NCBI RefSeq assembly: GCF_900142295.1
Contig: NZ_FSRL01000001.1
Span: 868,001 to 932,000, forward strand
Direction: 5' to 3'
Source: Vannielia litorea
GTDB taxonomy: Bacteria > Pseudomonadota > Alphaproteobacteria > Rhodobacterales > Rhodobacteraceae
DNA: 64,000 bases
A program made the position numbers and the translations under genes. Positions 24,995 to 33,542 of the stretch are shown here, piece by piece. The notes under the pieces were generated by a model that was not told where the DNA came from, ran no database searches, and saw nothing but the letters and a program-made list of their open reading frames with translations. Each line of letters opens with the position of its first letter. The first letter of the stretch is position 1.

Positions 24995-26007
24995 CCGAAC
25001 CGAAACCACGTATCGCCATCATTCCCGGAGACCCCTCCGGGATCGGACCGGAACTGATTGCCAAGCTGCTGCACGAGGAGGGGGTGCGGGAGGCCGCAGA
25101 CATCCTGCTGGTCGGAGACGAGCACCTGTGGCAACGCGGTGCCGAGCAGGCCGGGCTCGACCTCGAGCTGACCCGGATCGGCGAGGCCGAGATCGACGGG
25201 CAGGCGGGGCTCTCCTGGCTTCCGATGGAGACGATCGCGCCGGAAGAGGTGGAGGTTGCCACGCTGAGCAGGGCAGGGGGCGCGTGCAGCCTGCGCTGCC
25301 TCGACAAGGCGCTTGACCTCGCCCTCGCCGGAAAGGTCGATGGCGTGCTCTTCGGCCCGTTCAACAAGGCCGCGCTGACCAGCGCCGGGATGAACGCCGA
25401 GGACGAGCACCGCTACATGGCCCGCTACCTCGGCTTCGAGGGCTACCACAGCGAGATCAACGTGCTCGACGAGTTGATGACGACGCGGGTGACCAGCCAC
25501 ATCGGCCTGCGCGACGTGGCCGAGAGGATCACGGCGAAGGCGGTGGAACAGGCCATCGGCCTTGCCGAAACCACCCTGCGGCGCGCCGGCAAGGGCCGCC
25601 CCCATGTCGCGGTGGCGGCGCTCAACCCGCATGCGGGCGACAACGGCAAGTTCGGCCGCGAGGAGATCGACATCCTCCAGCCGGTGATCGAGGCGGCGCA
25701 GCGCGAGCAGCGCAACGTCTCCGGCCCCTGGCCCTCGGACACGGTGTTTCTGAAGGCGCAGCGCGGCGAGGTCGATGCGGTGGTGACCATGTATCACGAC
25801 CAGGGCCAGATCGCGATCAAGCTGATGGGCTTCGACCGCGGCGTGACCGTTGCCGGCGGCCTGCCGGTGCCGGTTGCCACGCCCGCCCATGGCACCGCCT
25901 TCGACATTGCCGGACAGGGCCTCGCAAATGTCGGCGCCACCCTGCAAGCCTTCAAACTGCTGGTCCGCATGGCCACCAACCACCGTGCCGCCCGCGCGGC
26001 CGCCTGA
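24991..26007 (+). CDS. PdxA-family dehydrogenase (PdxA2-like, catabolic)
   Basis: This 338-residue NAD- and metal-dependent dehydrogenase is related to 4-hydroxythreonine-4-phosphate dehydrogenase. Conserved blocks are [60 protein letters not shown] and [13 protein letters not shown], which hold the phosphate site and three metal ligands. The wording PAHGTA and its position between a TRAP permease and sugar-acid dehydratases point to a PdxA2-type role on a phosphorylated or free sugar acid rather than B6 synthesis. No DUF1537 kinase, the usual PdxA2 partner, is present here, so the true substrate is open. Confidence 0.8.
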   Translation: MTEPKPRIAIIPGDPSGIGPELIAKLLHEEGVREAADILLVGDEHLWQRGAEQAGLDLELTRIGEAEIDGQAGLSWLPMETIAPEEVEVATLSRAGGACSLRCLDKALDLALAGKVDGVLFGPFNKAALTSAGMNAEDEHRYMARYLGFEGYHSEINVLDELMTTRVTSHIGLRDVAERITAKAVEQAIGLAETTLRRAGKGRPHVAVAALNPHAGDNGKFGREEIDILQPVIEAAQREQRNVSGPWPSDTVFLKAQRGEVDAVVTMYHDQGQIAIKLMGFDRGVTVAGGLPVPVATPAHGTAFDIAGQGLANVGATLQAFKLLVRMATNHRAARAAA

Positions 26008-26020
26008 GAGGAAGACCCCA

Positions 26021-27196
26021 ATGACCAAGATCAAATCCATCCGCACGCGGGTCTGGAACTGGACCGGCCCGACCGTGCCGCCGACGGGCAACTTCTGCAC
26101 CAACGCCTCCGATGCGCTCTGGATGAAGGGCGATGCGATGGCTTCGTTCCGCTTTCACCAGTGGCTCACCTGCGAGGTCGAGACCGAGGATGGCACCATC
26201 GGCATCGGCAACGCGGCGCTTGCCCCTTCGGTGGTCAAGAAGGCCATCGACGACTGGTATGCCCCGCTGGTGGTGGGCGAGGACCCCTTCGACTACGCCT
26301 ACATCTGGGAAAAGATGTATCGCCGGACCCATGCCTGGGGCCGCAAGGGCATCGGCATGACCGCGATCTCCGCCATCGACATCGCGATCTGGGACCTGAT
26401 GGGCAAGCTGGTGGGCAAGCCGGTGTTCAAGCTGCTGGGCGGGCGCACCAAGGAGAAGATCCCGGTCTATTACTCCAAGCTCTACGCCGGGCCGGTGGAG
26501 AGCATGCAGGCCGAGGCCGAGGAGGCCATGAAGAACGGCTACACCGCCTACAAGTCGCGCTTCGGCTACGGCCCCAAGGACGGGATGCAGGGCATGCGCG
26601 AGAACCTCAAGCGCGTCGAGGCGCTGCGCGAGGTGATCGGCTACGACAACGACCTCATGCTCGAGTGCTACATGGGCTGGAACCTCGACTACGCCAAGCG
26701 GATGCTGCCCAAGCTGGCCAAGTACGAGCCGCGCTGGCTGGAGGAGCCGGTCATCGCCGACGACGTCGAGGGCTATGCCGAGCTGAACGCCATGAACATC
26801 GTGCCGATCTCGGGCGGCGAGCACGAGTTCTCGATCATCGGCTGCGCCGACCTGATCCGCAAGAAGGCGGTGAGCGTGCTGCAATACGACACCAACCGGG
26901 TCGGCGGCATCACCGCGGCGCAAAAGATCAACGCCATCGCCGAGGCGGCGCAGATCCCGGTGATCCCGCACGCCGGGCAGGTCCACAACTACCACCTGAC
27001 GATGGCCAACACGAACTGCCCGATCTCCGAGTATTTCCCGGTCTTCGATGTCGAGGTGGGCAACGAGCTGTTCTACTACATCTTCGAGGGCGACCCGGAG
27101 GCGGTAAACGGCTTCCTGCAGCTCGACGACGACAAGCCCGGCCTCGGCATCGAGATCACCGACAAGCACCTCGCGCATTTCGAGATCGTCGAATGA
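26021..27196 (+). CDS. Enolase-superfamily sugar-acid dehydratase (rhamnonate dehydratase-like)
   Basis: This 391-residue enzyme has the enolase-superfamily capping domain (residues 1-130, with [18 protein letters not shown]) and a barrel domain. Metal ligands map to Glu in LMLECYMGW, Glu in RWLEEPV and Glu in SGGEHEF. The catalytic His is in [10 protein letters not shown]. The overall pattern is closest to L-rhamnonate/aldonate dehydratases, which convert an aldonate to a 2-keto-3-deoxyaldonate. In that group the first ligand is usually Asp, whereas here it reads Glu. The gene begins 13 bp after the pdxA-like gene and overlaps the next gene by four bases. Confidence 0.82.
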   Translation: MTKIKSIRTRVWNWTGPTVPPTGNFCTNASDALWMKGDAMASFRFHQWLTCEVETEDGTIGIGNAALAPSVVKKAIDDWYAPLVVGEDPFDYAYIWEKMYRRTHAWGRKGIGMTAISAIDIAIWDLMGKLVGKPVFKLLGGRTKEKIPVYYSKLYAGPVESMQAEAEEAMKNGYTAYKSRFGYGPKDGMQGMRENLKRVEALREVIGYDNDLMLECYMGWNLDYAKRMLPKLAKYEPRWLEEPVIADDVEGYAELNAMNIVPISGGEHEFSIIGCADLIRKKAVSVLQYDTNRVGGITAAQKINAIAEAAQIPVIPHAGQVHNYHLTMANTNCPISEYFPVFDVEVGNELFYYIFEGDPEAVNGFLQLDDDKPGLGIEITDKHLAHFEIVE

Positions 27197-28101
27197 GCTG
27201 GAGCGGAATCTGGCCGGTCGCGCCCACGCCCTTCCACGACGATGGCACGCTCGACCTGGAGGGCATGAAGCGGGTGCTCGACTGCATCATCGACCAGGGG
27301 GCCGATGGCATCTGCATCCTGGCGAACTTCTCGGAGCAGTTCCTGCTTTCCGACGAGGAGCGCGAAGTGCTCACCCGCCTGTCGCTGGAGCATGTGGCGG
27401 GCCGGGTGCCGGTGATCGTGACGATCAGCCACTATGCCACGCAGATCGCGGTGGAGCGCGCGCGGCTGGCCCGGTCGCTTGGGGCCGCGGCGGTGATGAT
27501 GATGCCGCCCTACCACGGCGCGCTCCTCAAGGGCACGCCCGAGCAGAGCTATCAGCAGTTCCGCGCGGTGGGCGAGGTGGGCATTCCGATCATGGTGCAG
27601 GATGCGCCGCTGTCGGGCGTCGAGCTGCCGGTGTCGCTGCTGGTGCGGATGGCCCGCGAGATCGAGCAGGTGCGCCTGTTCAAGATCGAGTGCCCGAAGG
27701 CCGCCAACAAGCTGCGCGCGCTGATCGCCGAGGGCGGTGACGCCATCGAGGCGCCGTTTGACGGCGAAGAGGGCATCACGCTGCTGGCCGACCTCGACGC
27801 CGGGGCGACCGGCTCGATGACCAGCGGCATGATCGTGGACCAGATCAAGCCGGTGATCACGCTGTACCGCGCGGGCGACATCGAGGGTGCCACCGCGGCC
27901 TACGGGCGGGTGGCGATGGCCATCAACCACGAGAACCGCCAGTGCGGCTGGCAGTCCTGCAAGCTGGCGATGGTCGAGGGCGGGGTGATCGGCTCGGAGT
28001 TCTGCCGCGACCCGATCGCGCCGCTGCACCCGGCCATCCGGCAACGGATGATCGACCTGCTGAAACCGCTCGACCCGCTCGTGCTGCGCTGGGGGAAATG
28101 A
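27193..28101 (+). CDS. DHDPS-superfamily enzyme, L-2-keto-3-deoxyarabonate dehydratase-like
   Basis: This is a 302-residue class I (Schiff base) barrel enzyme. The lysine that forms the imine lies in [33 protein letters not shown] and [20 protein letters not shown] resemble 2-keto-3-deoxy-L-arabonate dehydratases, which turn the keto-deoxy acid into alpha-ketoglutarate semialdehyde. The usual Tyr-Asn of lyases in this fold is replaced by QDAP, which argues for dehydratase rather than aldolase chemistry. With the upstream enolase-type dehydratase it would give a two-step non-phosphorylated route. No semialdehyde dehydrogenase gene is present in this operon. Confidence 0.78.
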   Translation: MSWSGIWPVAPTPFHDDGTLDLEGMKRVLDCIIDQGADGICILANFSEQFLLSDEEREVLTRLSLEHVAGRVPVIVTISHYATQIAVERARLARSLGAAAVMMMPPYHGALLKGTPEQSYQQFRAVGEVGIPIMVQDAPLSGVELPVSLLVRMAREIEQVRLFKIECPKAANKLRALIAEGGDAIEAPFDGEEGITLLADLDAGATGSMTSGMIVDQIKPVITLYRAGDIEGATAAYGRVAMAINHENRQCGWQSCKLAMVEGGVIGSEFCRDPIAPLHPAIRQRMIDLLKPLDPLVLRWGK

Positions 28102-28113
28102 GCGGGGCACTTT

Positions 28114-28136
28114 CGGCCGCGCAGGGCGCGCGGCCG
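28114..28136. terminator. Convergent hairpin after the sugar-acid operon
   Basis: A perfect 9-bp stem CGGCCGCGC/GCGCGGCCG (28114-28122, 28128-28136) lies in the 43-bp gap between two convergent genes. It is likely a bidirectional barrier; the U-tract is weak. Confidence 0.5.
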
Positions 28137-28144
28137 ATCCTGCC

Positions 28145-29152
28145 TCACCTGAGAGACGACCAGAACGACAGCCCGATCAGCGCCGCGCCGCCCAGTCCGG
28201 TGATGACCTCGGGGATGTGCACGACGGATTGCGCAAACATCACCACCGAGAGCGCGATGATGGCGTAGAAGGCGCCGTGCTCGAGATAGCGATACTCGGC
28301 CAGGGTGCCCTTTTCCACCAGCATGATCGTCATCGAGCGCACGTACATCGCACCGATGCCCAGGCCGATGGCGATGACGAAGAGGTTCTGGCTCAGGGCG
28401 AAGGCGCCGATCACGCCGTCGAAGCTGAAGGAGGCGTCGAGCACCTCGAGGTAGAGAAAGGCCCCGACCCCGCCCTTGGCCGCCGTCCCCAGCGATTGCT
28501 GCGAACTGTCGAGCAGCCCGCCCACGACCTCGACCAGCAGAAAGGTCAGCAGGCCCCAGATCGCGGCGGAGAAGAACACCTGCACCTCGGGCCCTTCGAG
28601 CAACCGCGAAAAGCCCATCGCGACAAGCAGCACAACCGCCACCTCGACGCCGCGAATGGTGGCGTATTTGGCCATCCTCTGCTCCAGCCAGCGCACCCAG
28701 TGCACATCCTTCTCCCGGTCGAAGAAGAAGCTGAGGCCGACCATCATCAGGAAGGCCCCGCCGAAGGCTGCGATGGGCAGGTGGGCGTCATGCATGATGC
28801 GGGCGTATGCCTCGGGCTGGGCGGCGGCGAGCACCACGGCCTGCCAGGGCCCGATGTTGGCGGCGATCACCACGATCAGCAGCGGAAAGACGATGCGCAT
28901 CCCGAAGACCGCGATCAGGATGCCCCAGGTCAGGAACCGGTGCTGCCACTCCGGGCGCATGTGCTTGAGCTTGTTGGCGTTGACGATGGCGTTGTCGAAC
29001 GACAGCGAGATCTCCAGCACCGCAAGCACCGAGCAGATGAACACGATGCCCAGCGTGCCCGCGGCGGTGCCTGTGGTGATCCAGCCCAGCCAGGCTCCGA
29101 GCAGGATGCCGAGCGCGGTGACCAGGAAGGCCCATTTGAAGTAGGACAGCAT
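28145..29152 (-). CDS. DUF475 family membrane protein (TerC-like fold)
   Basis: This 335-residue inner-membrane protein has about nine hydrophobic helices. Two internal halves carry related acidic motifs in membrane segments: EISLSFDNAIVNANKL near the N-terminus and EVLDASFSFDGVIGAFALS in the second half. This resembles the paired E..FDNA motifs of TerC-type proteins, which are linked to metal (manganese) export and tellurite resistance; a metal role here is an inference. The start at 29152 (MLSYFKWAF) matches the family; an in-frame ATG at 29212 would add 20 residues. It is a single gene, convergent with the sugar-acid operon. Confidence 0.8.
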   Translation of the reverse strand: MLSYFKWAFLVTALGILLGAWLGWITTGTAAGTLGIVFICSVLAVLEISLSFDNAIVNANKLKHMRPEWQHRFLTWGILIAVFGMRIVFPLLIVVIAANIGPWQAVVLAAAQPEAYARIMHDAHLPIAAFGGAFLMMVGLSFFFDREKDVHWVRWLEQRMAKYATIRGVEVAVVLLVAMGFSRLLEGPEVQVFFSAAIWGLLTFLLVEVVGGLLDSSQQSLGTAAKGGVGAFLYLEVLDASFSFDGVIGAFALSQNLFVIAIGLGIGAMYVRSMTIMLVEKGTLAEYRYLEHGAFYAIIALSVVMFAQSVVHIPEVITGLGGAALIGLSFWSSLR

Positions 29153-29539
29153 GCTGCGACCGGACGCAGCATCGCGCCCCGCCTCCGCCGGGAGGTGTGA
29201 TCCTTGTTCCATTTTGCAAACTGGTTCCAGGCGGCTGGAAGAGGTCAGGTGCCGACATCACGGAAGCGCCGCCACTTCCGCCAGAGGGGCCCGGTCACCG
29301 GTTGATCGCGCAGGAGCGCGGCCCCAAGGTAAGGCTCCGCCGCGCGTTGAGCAAGTCCTCCGTGAGCCGCCGCGCGCGGGGCGGGAGGGGGCAGAGAATC
29401 TTTTTCCTCTCCGCTGCCAAGGAATATTCTACTTTTCACTTGCCGCAACGAACGCCACCTTTTGCCGGAACACAGGTTGGCGGGGCGCCGAGGCGCGGCC
29501 CGCGCGCCACGGGCGATTTCAGGATTTCAGGGACGTGAC
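29153..29539. other. Divergent intergenic region without a gene
   Basis: This is 387 bp between the DUF475 gene and the flavin monooxygenase gene. Open frames here show no family resemblance. It contains one copy of the 22-bp shared element (29406-29427) inside the only AT-rich patch (about 29398-29445), so promoters for both directions probably lie here. Confidence 0.5.
29406..29427 (+). promoter_or_regulatory. Shared 22-bp upstream element, copy 1
   Basis: This is the first of three similar 22-mers in front of neighbouring operons. All three share CCT, then CC two bases later, G at position 11, and an AAGGA-W-TAT ending. It lies 134 bp upstream of the monooxygenase start. It matches copy 2 in 15 of 22 positions. 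Confidence 0.45.
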
Positions 29540-30823
29540 ATGACAGTTGAAACCACCGATACGCTGATCGTCGGGGCCGGGCAGTCGGGGATCGCGATGA
29601 GCGAGCACCTGCGCGACCTCGGGATTCCGCACCTGGTGCTGGAGCGCAACCGGGTGGCCGAGCGCTGGCGGTCGGAGCGGTGGGACTCGCTCGTGGCCAA
29701 CGGCCCGGCCTGGCACGACCGCTTTCCGAACATGGAATTCGACGATGTCGATCCCGACAGCTTTCCGGCCAAGGAGCGCATGGCGCGCTACTTCGAGGAC
29801 TATGCCGCGATGATCGACGCGCCGATCCGCACCGGCGTGGAGGTCAAGCGCGTGCGCCGGGCCGAGGGCAAGCCGGGCTACCGGGTGGAAACCTCGCAGG
29901 GCGTGATCGAGGCGCAGCGCGTGGTCGCGGCCACCGGGCCGTTCCAGGCCCCCGCCATGCCGCAGATCGTGCCCGAGAGCGCGGGGCTGATGCAGCTGCA
30001 CTCCTCGGCCTACAAGAACCCCGCCCAGCTGCCCGAAGGGGCGGTGCTCGTGGTGGGTGGCGGCGCTTCGGGCTCGCAGATCGCCGAGGAGCTGCACCGC
30101 GCGGGCCGCAAGGTCTTTCTCTCCATCGGCGAGCACTATCGCCCGCCGCGCAGCTATCGCGCCCGCGACTACTGCTGGTGGCTCGGTGTGCTGGGCAAGT
30201 GGGACGAGATCAAGATCGACGCCAAGAAGAAGCACGTGGCCTTCGCGGTCAGCGGCTACGACGGCGGCAAGACCATCGACTTCCGCCGCCTCGGCAACAT
30301 GGGCATCACCGTGCTCGGGCTGACCCAGGACTACGAGGGCGGCGTTCTGCACTTCGCCGATGACCTCGTGGCCAACCTCGCCGAGGGCGACCGCGCCTAT
30401 CTCGAGGTGCTGCGCGAGGCCGACGATTACGTCGCCCGCAACGGCATTGACCTGCCCGAAGAGCCGGAGGCCTGGGAGATCCAGCCCGACCCGGATTGCG
30501 TGACCAACCCGGTGCTGGAGCTCGATGTGAAGGAGGCCGGCATCACCTCGGTCGTCTGGGCCACCGGCTTCAGGTTCGATTTTTCCTGGCTCGACGTGCC
30601 CGGCGCCTTCCGCGATGGCATGCCCTTCCACAAGCGCGGCATCTCCGCCGAGCCGGGCATCTACTTTCTCGGCCTGCCGGAGCTGACCAACCGGGCCTCG
30701 TCCTTCATCTACGGCTGCTGGTATGACGCCAAGTACCTGGCCACCCACGTGATGGTGCAGCGCAACTACACGGCCTATCGCAAGGACGTGTCGGTGCCGG
30801 GAGCCGAGCGCCGGGCGGGCTGA
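29540..30823 (+). CDS. Flavin-containing monooxygenase-like NAD(P)-binding protein
   Basis: This 427-residue flavoprotein has two Rossmann motifs: FAD site IVGAGQSGIAMSEHL (about residues 11-25) and NADPH site VVGGGASGSQIAEEL (about 172). Between them, LMQLHSSAYKN fits the H-x3-Y part of the FMO/BVMO fingerprint. It would hydroxylate or Baeyer-Villiger-oxidise a small molecule in the cytoplasm. The start at 29540 follows GGACGTGAC. It is followed after 79 bp by an AroQ-like gene and a GhrA-like reductase, probably one operon that ends at the terminator at 32332. Confidence 0.82.
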   Translation: MTVETTDTLIVGAGQSGIAMSEHLRDLGIPHLVLERNRVAERWRSERWDSLVANGPAWHDRFPNMEFDDVDPDSFPAKERMARYFEDYAAMIDAPIRTGVEVKRVRRAEGKPGYRVETSQGVIEAQRVVAATGPFQAPAMPQIVPESAGLMQLHSSAYKNPAQLPEGAVLVVGGGASGSQIAEELHRAGRKVFLSIGEHYRPPRSYRARDYCWWLGVLGKWDEIKIDAKKKHVAFAVSGYDGGKTIDFRRLGNMGITVLGLTQDYEGGVLHFADDLVANLAEGDRAYLEVLREADDYVARNGIDLPEEPEAWEIQPDPDCVTNPVLELDVKEAGITSVVWATGFRFDFSWLDVPGAFRDGMPFHKRGISAEPGIYFLGLPELTNRASSFIYGCWYDAKYLATHVMVQRNYTAYRKDVSVPGAERRAG

Positions 30824-30902
30824 GGCCTGCGCGCATGCCATGACCAGACCGGCACCGCCTGCGCCGGTCGATGCATTCATGCAGGGCCAGGAAGGGAACG
30901 CC

Positions 30903-31346
30903 ATGCCGAAAATCGTCTTCATCAACGGCCCCAACGCCAACCTCTACGGGCTCGATCCGAGCGGCACCTACGGCTCCGACAGCTTTGCGACGATCGAGCA
31001 GAAATGCCGGGACAAGGCCGCCGAGCTGGGGATTGATCTGGAGTTCCTGCAAAGCAACCACGAGGGCCAGATCATCGACTGGATCCAGGCCGCCCGGCGC
31101 GATGCGCAGGGGATCATCATCAACGCCGCCGGGCTGACCTATACCTCCATCGCCATCCTCGACGCGCTGATGGCCTTCGACGGCCCGATCCTCGAATGTC
31201 ACATGAGCAACATCCACAAGCGCGAGCCGTTCCGGCACCATTCCTACATCTCCAAGGTGGCGACCGGCATCATCGCCGGGCTGGGCCTGCGCGGCTACCT
31301 GCTGGCGCTCGCCGCGATGGGGGAGATGGTCGGGGAGGGGGCATGA
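30903..31346 (+). CDS. Type II dehydroquinase-like protein (non-canonical AroQ paralogue)
   Basis: This is a 147-residue protein with the type II 3-dehydroquinate dehydratase fold: FINGPNANLYG, the tyrosine of TYGSDS, NHEGQIIDWIQAA, INAAGLTYTS, and ECHMSNIHKREPFRHHSYIS with the catalytic Glu/His and two Arg. However, the lid arginine of the canonical R-E-P-x-x-Y-G loop is Asp here (YGLDPSGTYG), and the HTS of the active-site loop is YTS. Shikimate-pathway function is therefore doubtful; a related catabolic dehydration or lyase step is more likely. Its stop overlaps the next gene by four bases. AGGAAGGGAACGCC precedes the ATG. Confidence 0.8.
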   Translation: MPKIVFINGPNANLYGLDPSGTYGSDSFATIEQKCRDKAAELGIDLEFLQSNHEGQIIDWIQAARRDAQGIIINAAGLTYTSIAILDALMAFDGPILECHMSNIHKREPFRHHSYISKVATGIIAGLGLRGYLLALAAMGEMVGEGA

Positions 31347-32278
31347 GCCGCGACATCCTCGCCTTCTATTCTGCCTTCGATCCTTTCGAGCCCTGGCGCG
31401 ACGCGCTCGCCCCGCACCTGCCCGATGTCGAGATCCTGCGCGCCGAAGATGTGACCGAGCCCGAGCGCGTGCGTTTCACGCTGGTCTGGAAGCCGCCGGC
31501 AGGGTTCTTTGCCCGCTTCCCCAACCTCGCCATGGTCATCAACCTCGGCGCCGGGGTCGATCAGCTGGTGGCCCGCGACGACCTGCCCGATGTGCCGGTG
31601 ACGCGGCTCTCCGACCCAGAGATGGGCCGGATGATGGCGGGGTTCGTGCTTTTCTCCGTCCTCCGCCATGCCCGCGAGATCCCCCATTTCGAACAGGCCC
31701 AACGCGAGAGCCGCTGGTCCTACCGCCACCCCAAACGCGCCGCCGATATCTGTGTGGCCGTGCTCGGGCTGGGCGAGCTGGGCCGTCTCGCGGCGGAAGA
31801 GGTGGCACGGCAGGGCTTCGACACCCACGGCTGGGCGACCCGTCCAAAGGACATTGCGGGCGTCGTCTCGCACCACGGGCCCGAGGCGCTGCGCCCGCTG
31901 CTGGCACGGGCCGACATCGTGGTCTGCATGCTCCCTCTGACCCCCGGCACCCGCGGCATGATCGACGCCGGGCTGCTCGCGGCCTTCAAGCCGGGGGCCG
32001 CCTTCGTGAACGTCTCGCGCGGCGAGATCGTCGATGAACCGGCGCTGGTGGGGGCGCTCGAAAGCGGCCGGATCGGCAGCGCCACGCTCGATGTTTTTGC
32101 CGCCGAGCCGCTGCCCGAGACCAGCCCGCTCTGGCAGATGCCCCGCGTGCTCGTCACCCCGCACCTTGCCTCCGTCGCCATCCCCGAAAGCGCCGCCGCC
32201 CAGATCGCCGCCAACATCCGCGCGATCACCGAAGGCGCACCGGTTGCAAACCGGGTGGACCCTGCGCGGGGCTACTGA
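31343..32278 (+). CDS. D-2-hydroxyacid dehydrogenase, glyoxylate/hydroxypyruvate reductase A-like
   Basis: This is a 311-residue NAD(P)-dependent oxidoreductase. Substrate-loop residues lie in NLGAGVDQLV, the nucleotide loop is VLGLGELGRLAAEE (about 140), and the catalytic triad is Arg in NVSRGEIVDEPAL, Glu in FAAEPLPETS and His in VTPHLASVA. This matches GhrA-type enzymes that reduce 2-keto acids to D-2-hydroxy acids. It is translationally coupled to the AroQ-like gene by ATGA and is followed by an intrinsic terminator, so it closes the three-gene operon. The natural keto acid is unknown. Confidence 0.85.
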   Translation: MSRDILAFYSAFDPFEPWRDALAPHLPDVEILRAEDVTEPERVRFTLVWKPPAGFFARFPNLAMVINLGAGVDQLVARDDLPDVPVTRLSDPEMGRMMAGFVLFSVLRHAREIPHFEQAQRESRWSYRHPKRAADICVAVLGLGELGRLAAEEVARQGFDTHGWATRPKDIAGVVSHHGPEALRPLLARADIVVCMLPLTPGTRGMIDAGLLAAFKPGAAFVNVSRGEIVDEPALVGALESGRIGSATLDVFAAEPLPETSPLWQMPRVLVTPHLASVAIPESAAAQIAANIRAITEGAPVANRVDPARGY

Positions 32279-32331
32279 TTTCCGCGCAAGTCTGACCAAG
32301 ATTTGGGCAGCACAAATTTCCACTCTTCAGG

Positions 32332-32356
32332 CGCGGCCCCCGGCGGGCCGCGTTTT
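32332..32356 (+). terminator. Intrinsic terminator after the GhrA-like gene
   Basis: An 8-bp stem CGCGGCCC/GGGCCGCG (32332-32339, 32345-32352) is followed directly by TTTT and then GCTTTG. This is a good Rho-independent terminator, 54 bp after the stop codon. Confidence 0.75.
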
Positions 32357-32395
32357 GCTTTGTTTCACAGGGTTTTAGCTGGCGGAATGGAAATG

Positions 32396-32417
32396 CCTAA
32401 CCAGCGAAAAGGAATAT
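32396..32417 (+). promoter_or_regulatory. Shared 22-bp upstream element, copy 2
   Basis: CCTAACCAGCG then AAAAGGAATAT lies 160 to 181 bp upstream of the dctP start. It matches copy 3 (36358-36379) in 18 of 22 positions and copy 1 in 15 of 22. Confidence 0.5.
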
Positions 32418-32576
32418 ACAAGTTGTTGGAATTCGCGCCGCTCCGCAGCCTTGAGGCATGAGCGGACGACGGGCCCGTTGCCTTGCAGTAAGGCACAACG
32501 CGCGGCGACCAATCTCCACAACCAGCCGCCCCGGGAGGCGGAACACGCGCCCTGCGCGCATCAACGGGAGACGACG

Positions 32577-33542
32577 ATGAAACTGCTTTCCTTTACCCTT
32601 GCCACGGTCCTTGCCGCAGTGCCGGTGAGCCACGCCTTGGCCGATACCCCGATCAAGATGGCGGTCGAAACCCCGCCGGGTGATCCGCTGAACCTGATGC
32701 TCACCACCTTCCGCGACACGCTTTCGCAGGGCGGCGGCTTTGTCCCCGACTTCTACGAAAGCGGCGCCCTGGGCGACGAGGCGGCGCTGACCGAGCTGTT
32801 GCGCGCCGGACAGGTCGACGTGGTGCCGCTGGGCTCCGACGTGGTCGAACTGGACAGCAAGTTCGCAGTGTTCGACCTGCCCTTCCTGTTTGACGACAAG
32901 GCGACCGCCCGCGCCGCGCTCGACGGGGCTCTCGGCGAAAAGCTCACCGCCTCGCTGCGCGAGACAACCGGCCTTCAGGTGCTGGCCTACGGCGAGCTGG
33001 GCTTCCGGGCCATCTCCAACTCCGTCCGCCCGATCGAAACGCCTGCCGACCTTGCGGGCCTCAAGCTGCGTACCCCCGGCTCGCAGACCCGGATCATGGC
33101 CTTCACCGCGCTGGGCGCCGCCCCCACCCCGATGCCATTGGGCGAAGTCTACGTGGCGCTCCGTCAGGGCGTGATCGACGGGCAGGAAAACCCGCTCTCG
33201 GTGGTCAAGGAGTTTTCCTTCGACGAGGTGCAGGAGTTCGTGTCCCTCACCAACCACGTCTACACGCCGATCACGCTGGCCATGGCCGGCTCGGCCTGGG
33301 ACGCGCTCACGCCCGAGGAGCAGGCGGCGGTGACGGCGGCGGCCAAGGCGGGCGCCGAGGCGACGCGGGTGCAATCCGATGAAAGCGACGCCTCGCTGGT
33401 CTCGGAGTTCGAGGCCGCGGGCCTCAAGGTGAACACTCCCGACCTCGCCGCCTTCAAGGAGGCCGCGGCCCCGCTGCGGGCCGAGTTCGCCGCCATCATC
33501 GGCGAAGAGTTCCTCTCGGACGTGGAAGGTAGCCTGAAGTGA
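32577..33542 (+). CDS. dctP: TRAP transporter solute-binding protein (DctP type)
   Basis: This is a periplasmic binding protein of 321 residues. Residues 1-22 form a signal peptide (KLLSFTLATVLAAVPVSHALA). Family blocks: FYESGALGDEAALTELLRAG, LAGLKLRTPGSQTR with the ligand Arg, and MPLGEVYVALRQGVIDGQEN. The start at 32577 follows GGGAGACGACG. Unlike the other importers here there is no gap or hairpin after it: a decarboxylase-like gene overlaps its stop (GTGA), so binding protein and enzyme are coupled. The ligand is probably a substituted dicarboxylate or malonate, inferred from that neighbour. Confidence 0.9.
   Translation: MKLLSFTLATVLAAVPVSHALADTPIKMAVETPPGDPLNLMLTTFRDTLSQGGGFVPDFYESGALGDEAALTELLRAGQVDVVPLGSDVVELDSKFAVFDLPFLFDDKATARAALDGALGEKLTASLRETTGLQVLAYGELGFRAISNSVRPIETPADLAGLKLRTPGSQTRIMAFTALGAAPTPMPLGEVYVALRQGVIDGQENPLSVVKEFSFDEVQEFVSLTNHVYTPITLAMAGSAWDALTPEEQAAVTAAAKAGAEATRVQSDESDASLVSEFEAAGLKVNTPDLAAFKEAAAPLRAEFAAIIGEEFLSDVEGSLK

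Noticed and set aside
24991..26007. pdxA of vitamin B6 synthesis
   Set aside because: The position between TRAP permease and sugar-acid dehydratase genes and the PAHGTA wording favour a catabolic PdxA2-type enzyme.
29245..29448. A 67-codon minus-strand frame upstream of DUF475
   Set aside because: No ribosome site, no family resemblance and atypical composition; it lies in a divergent promoter region.
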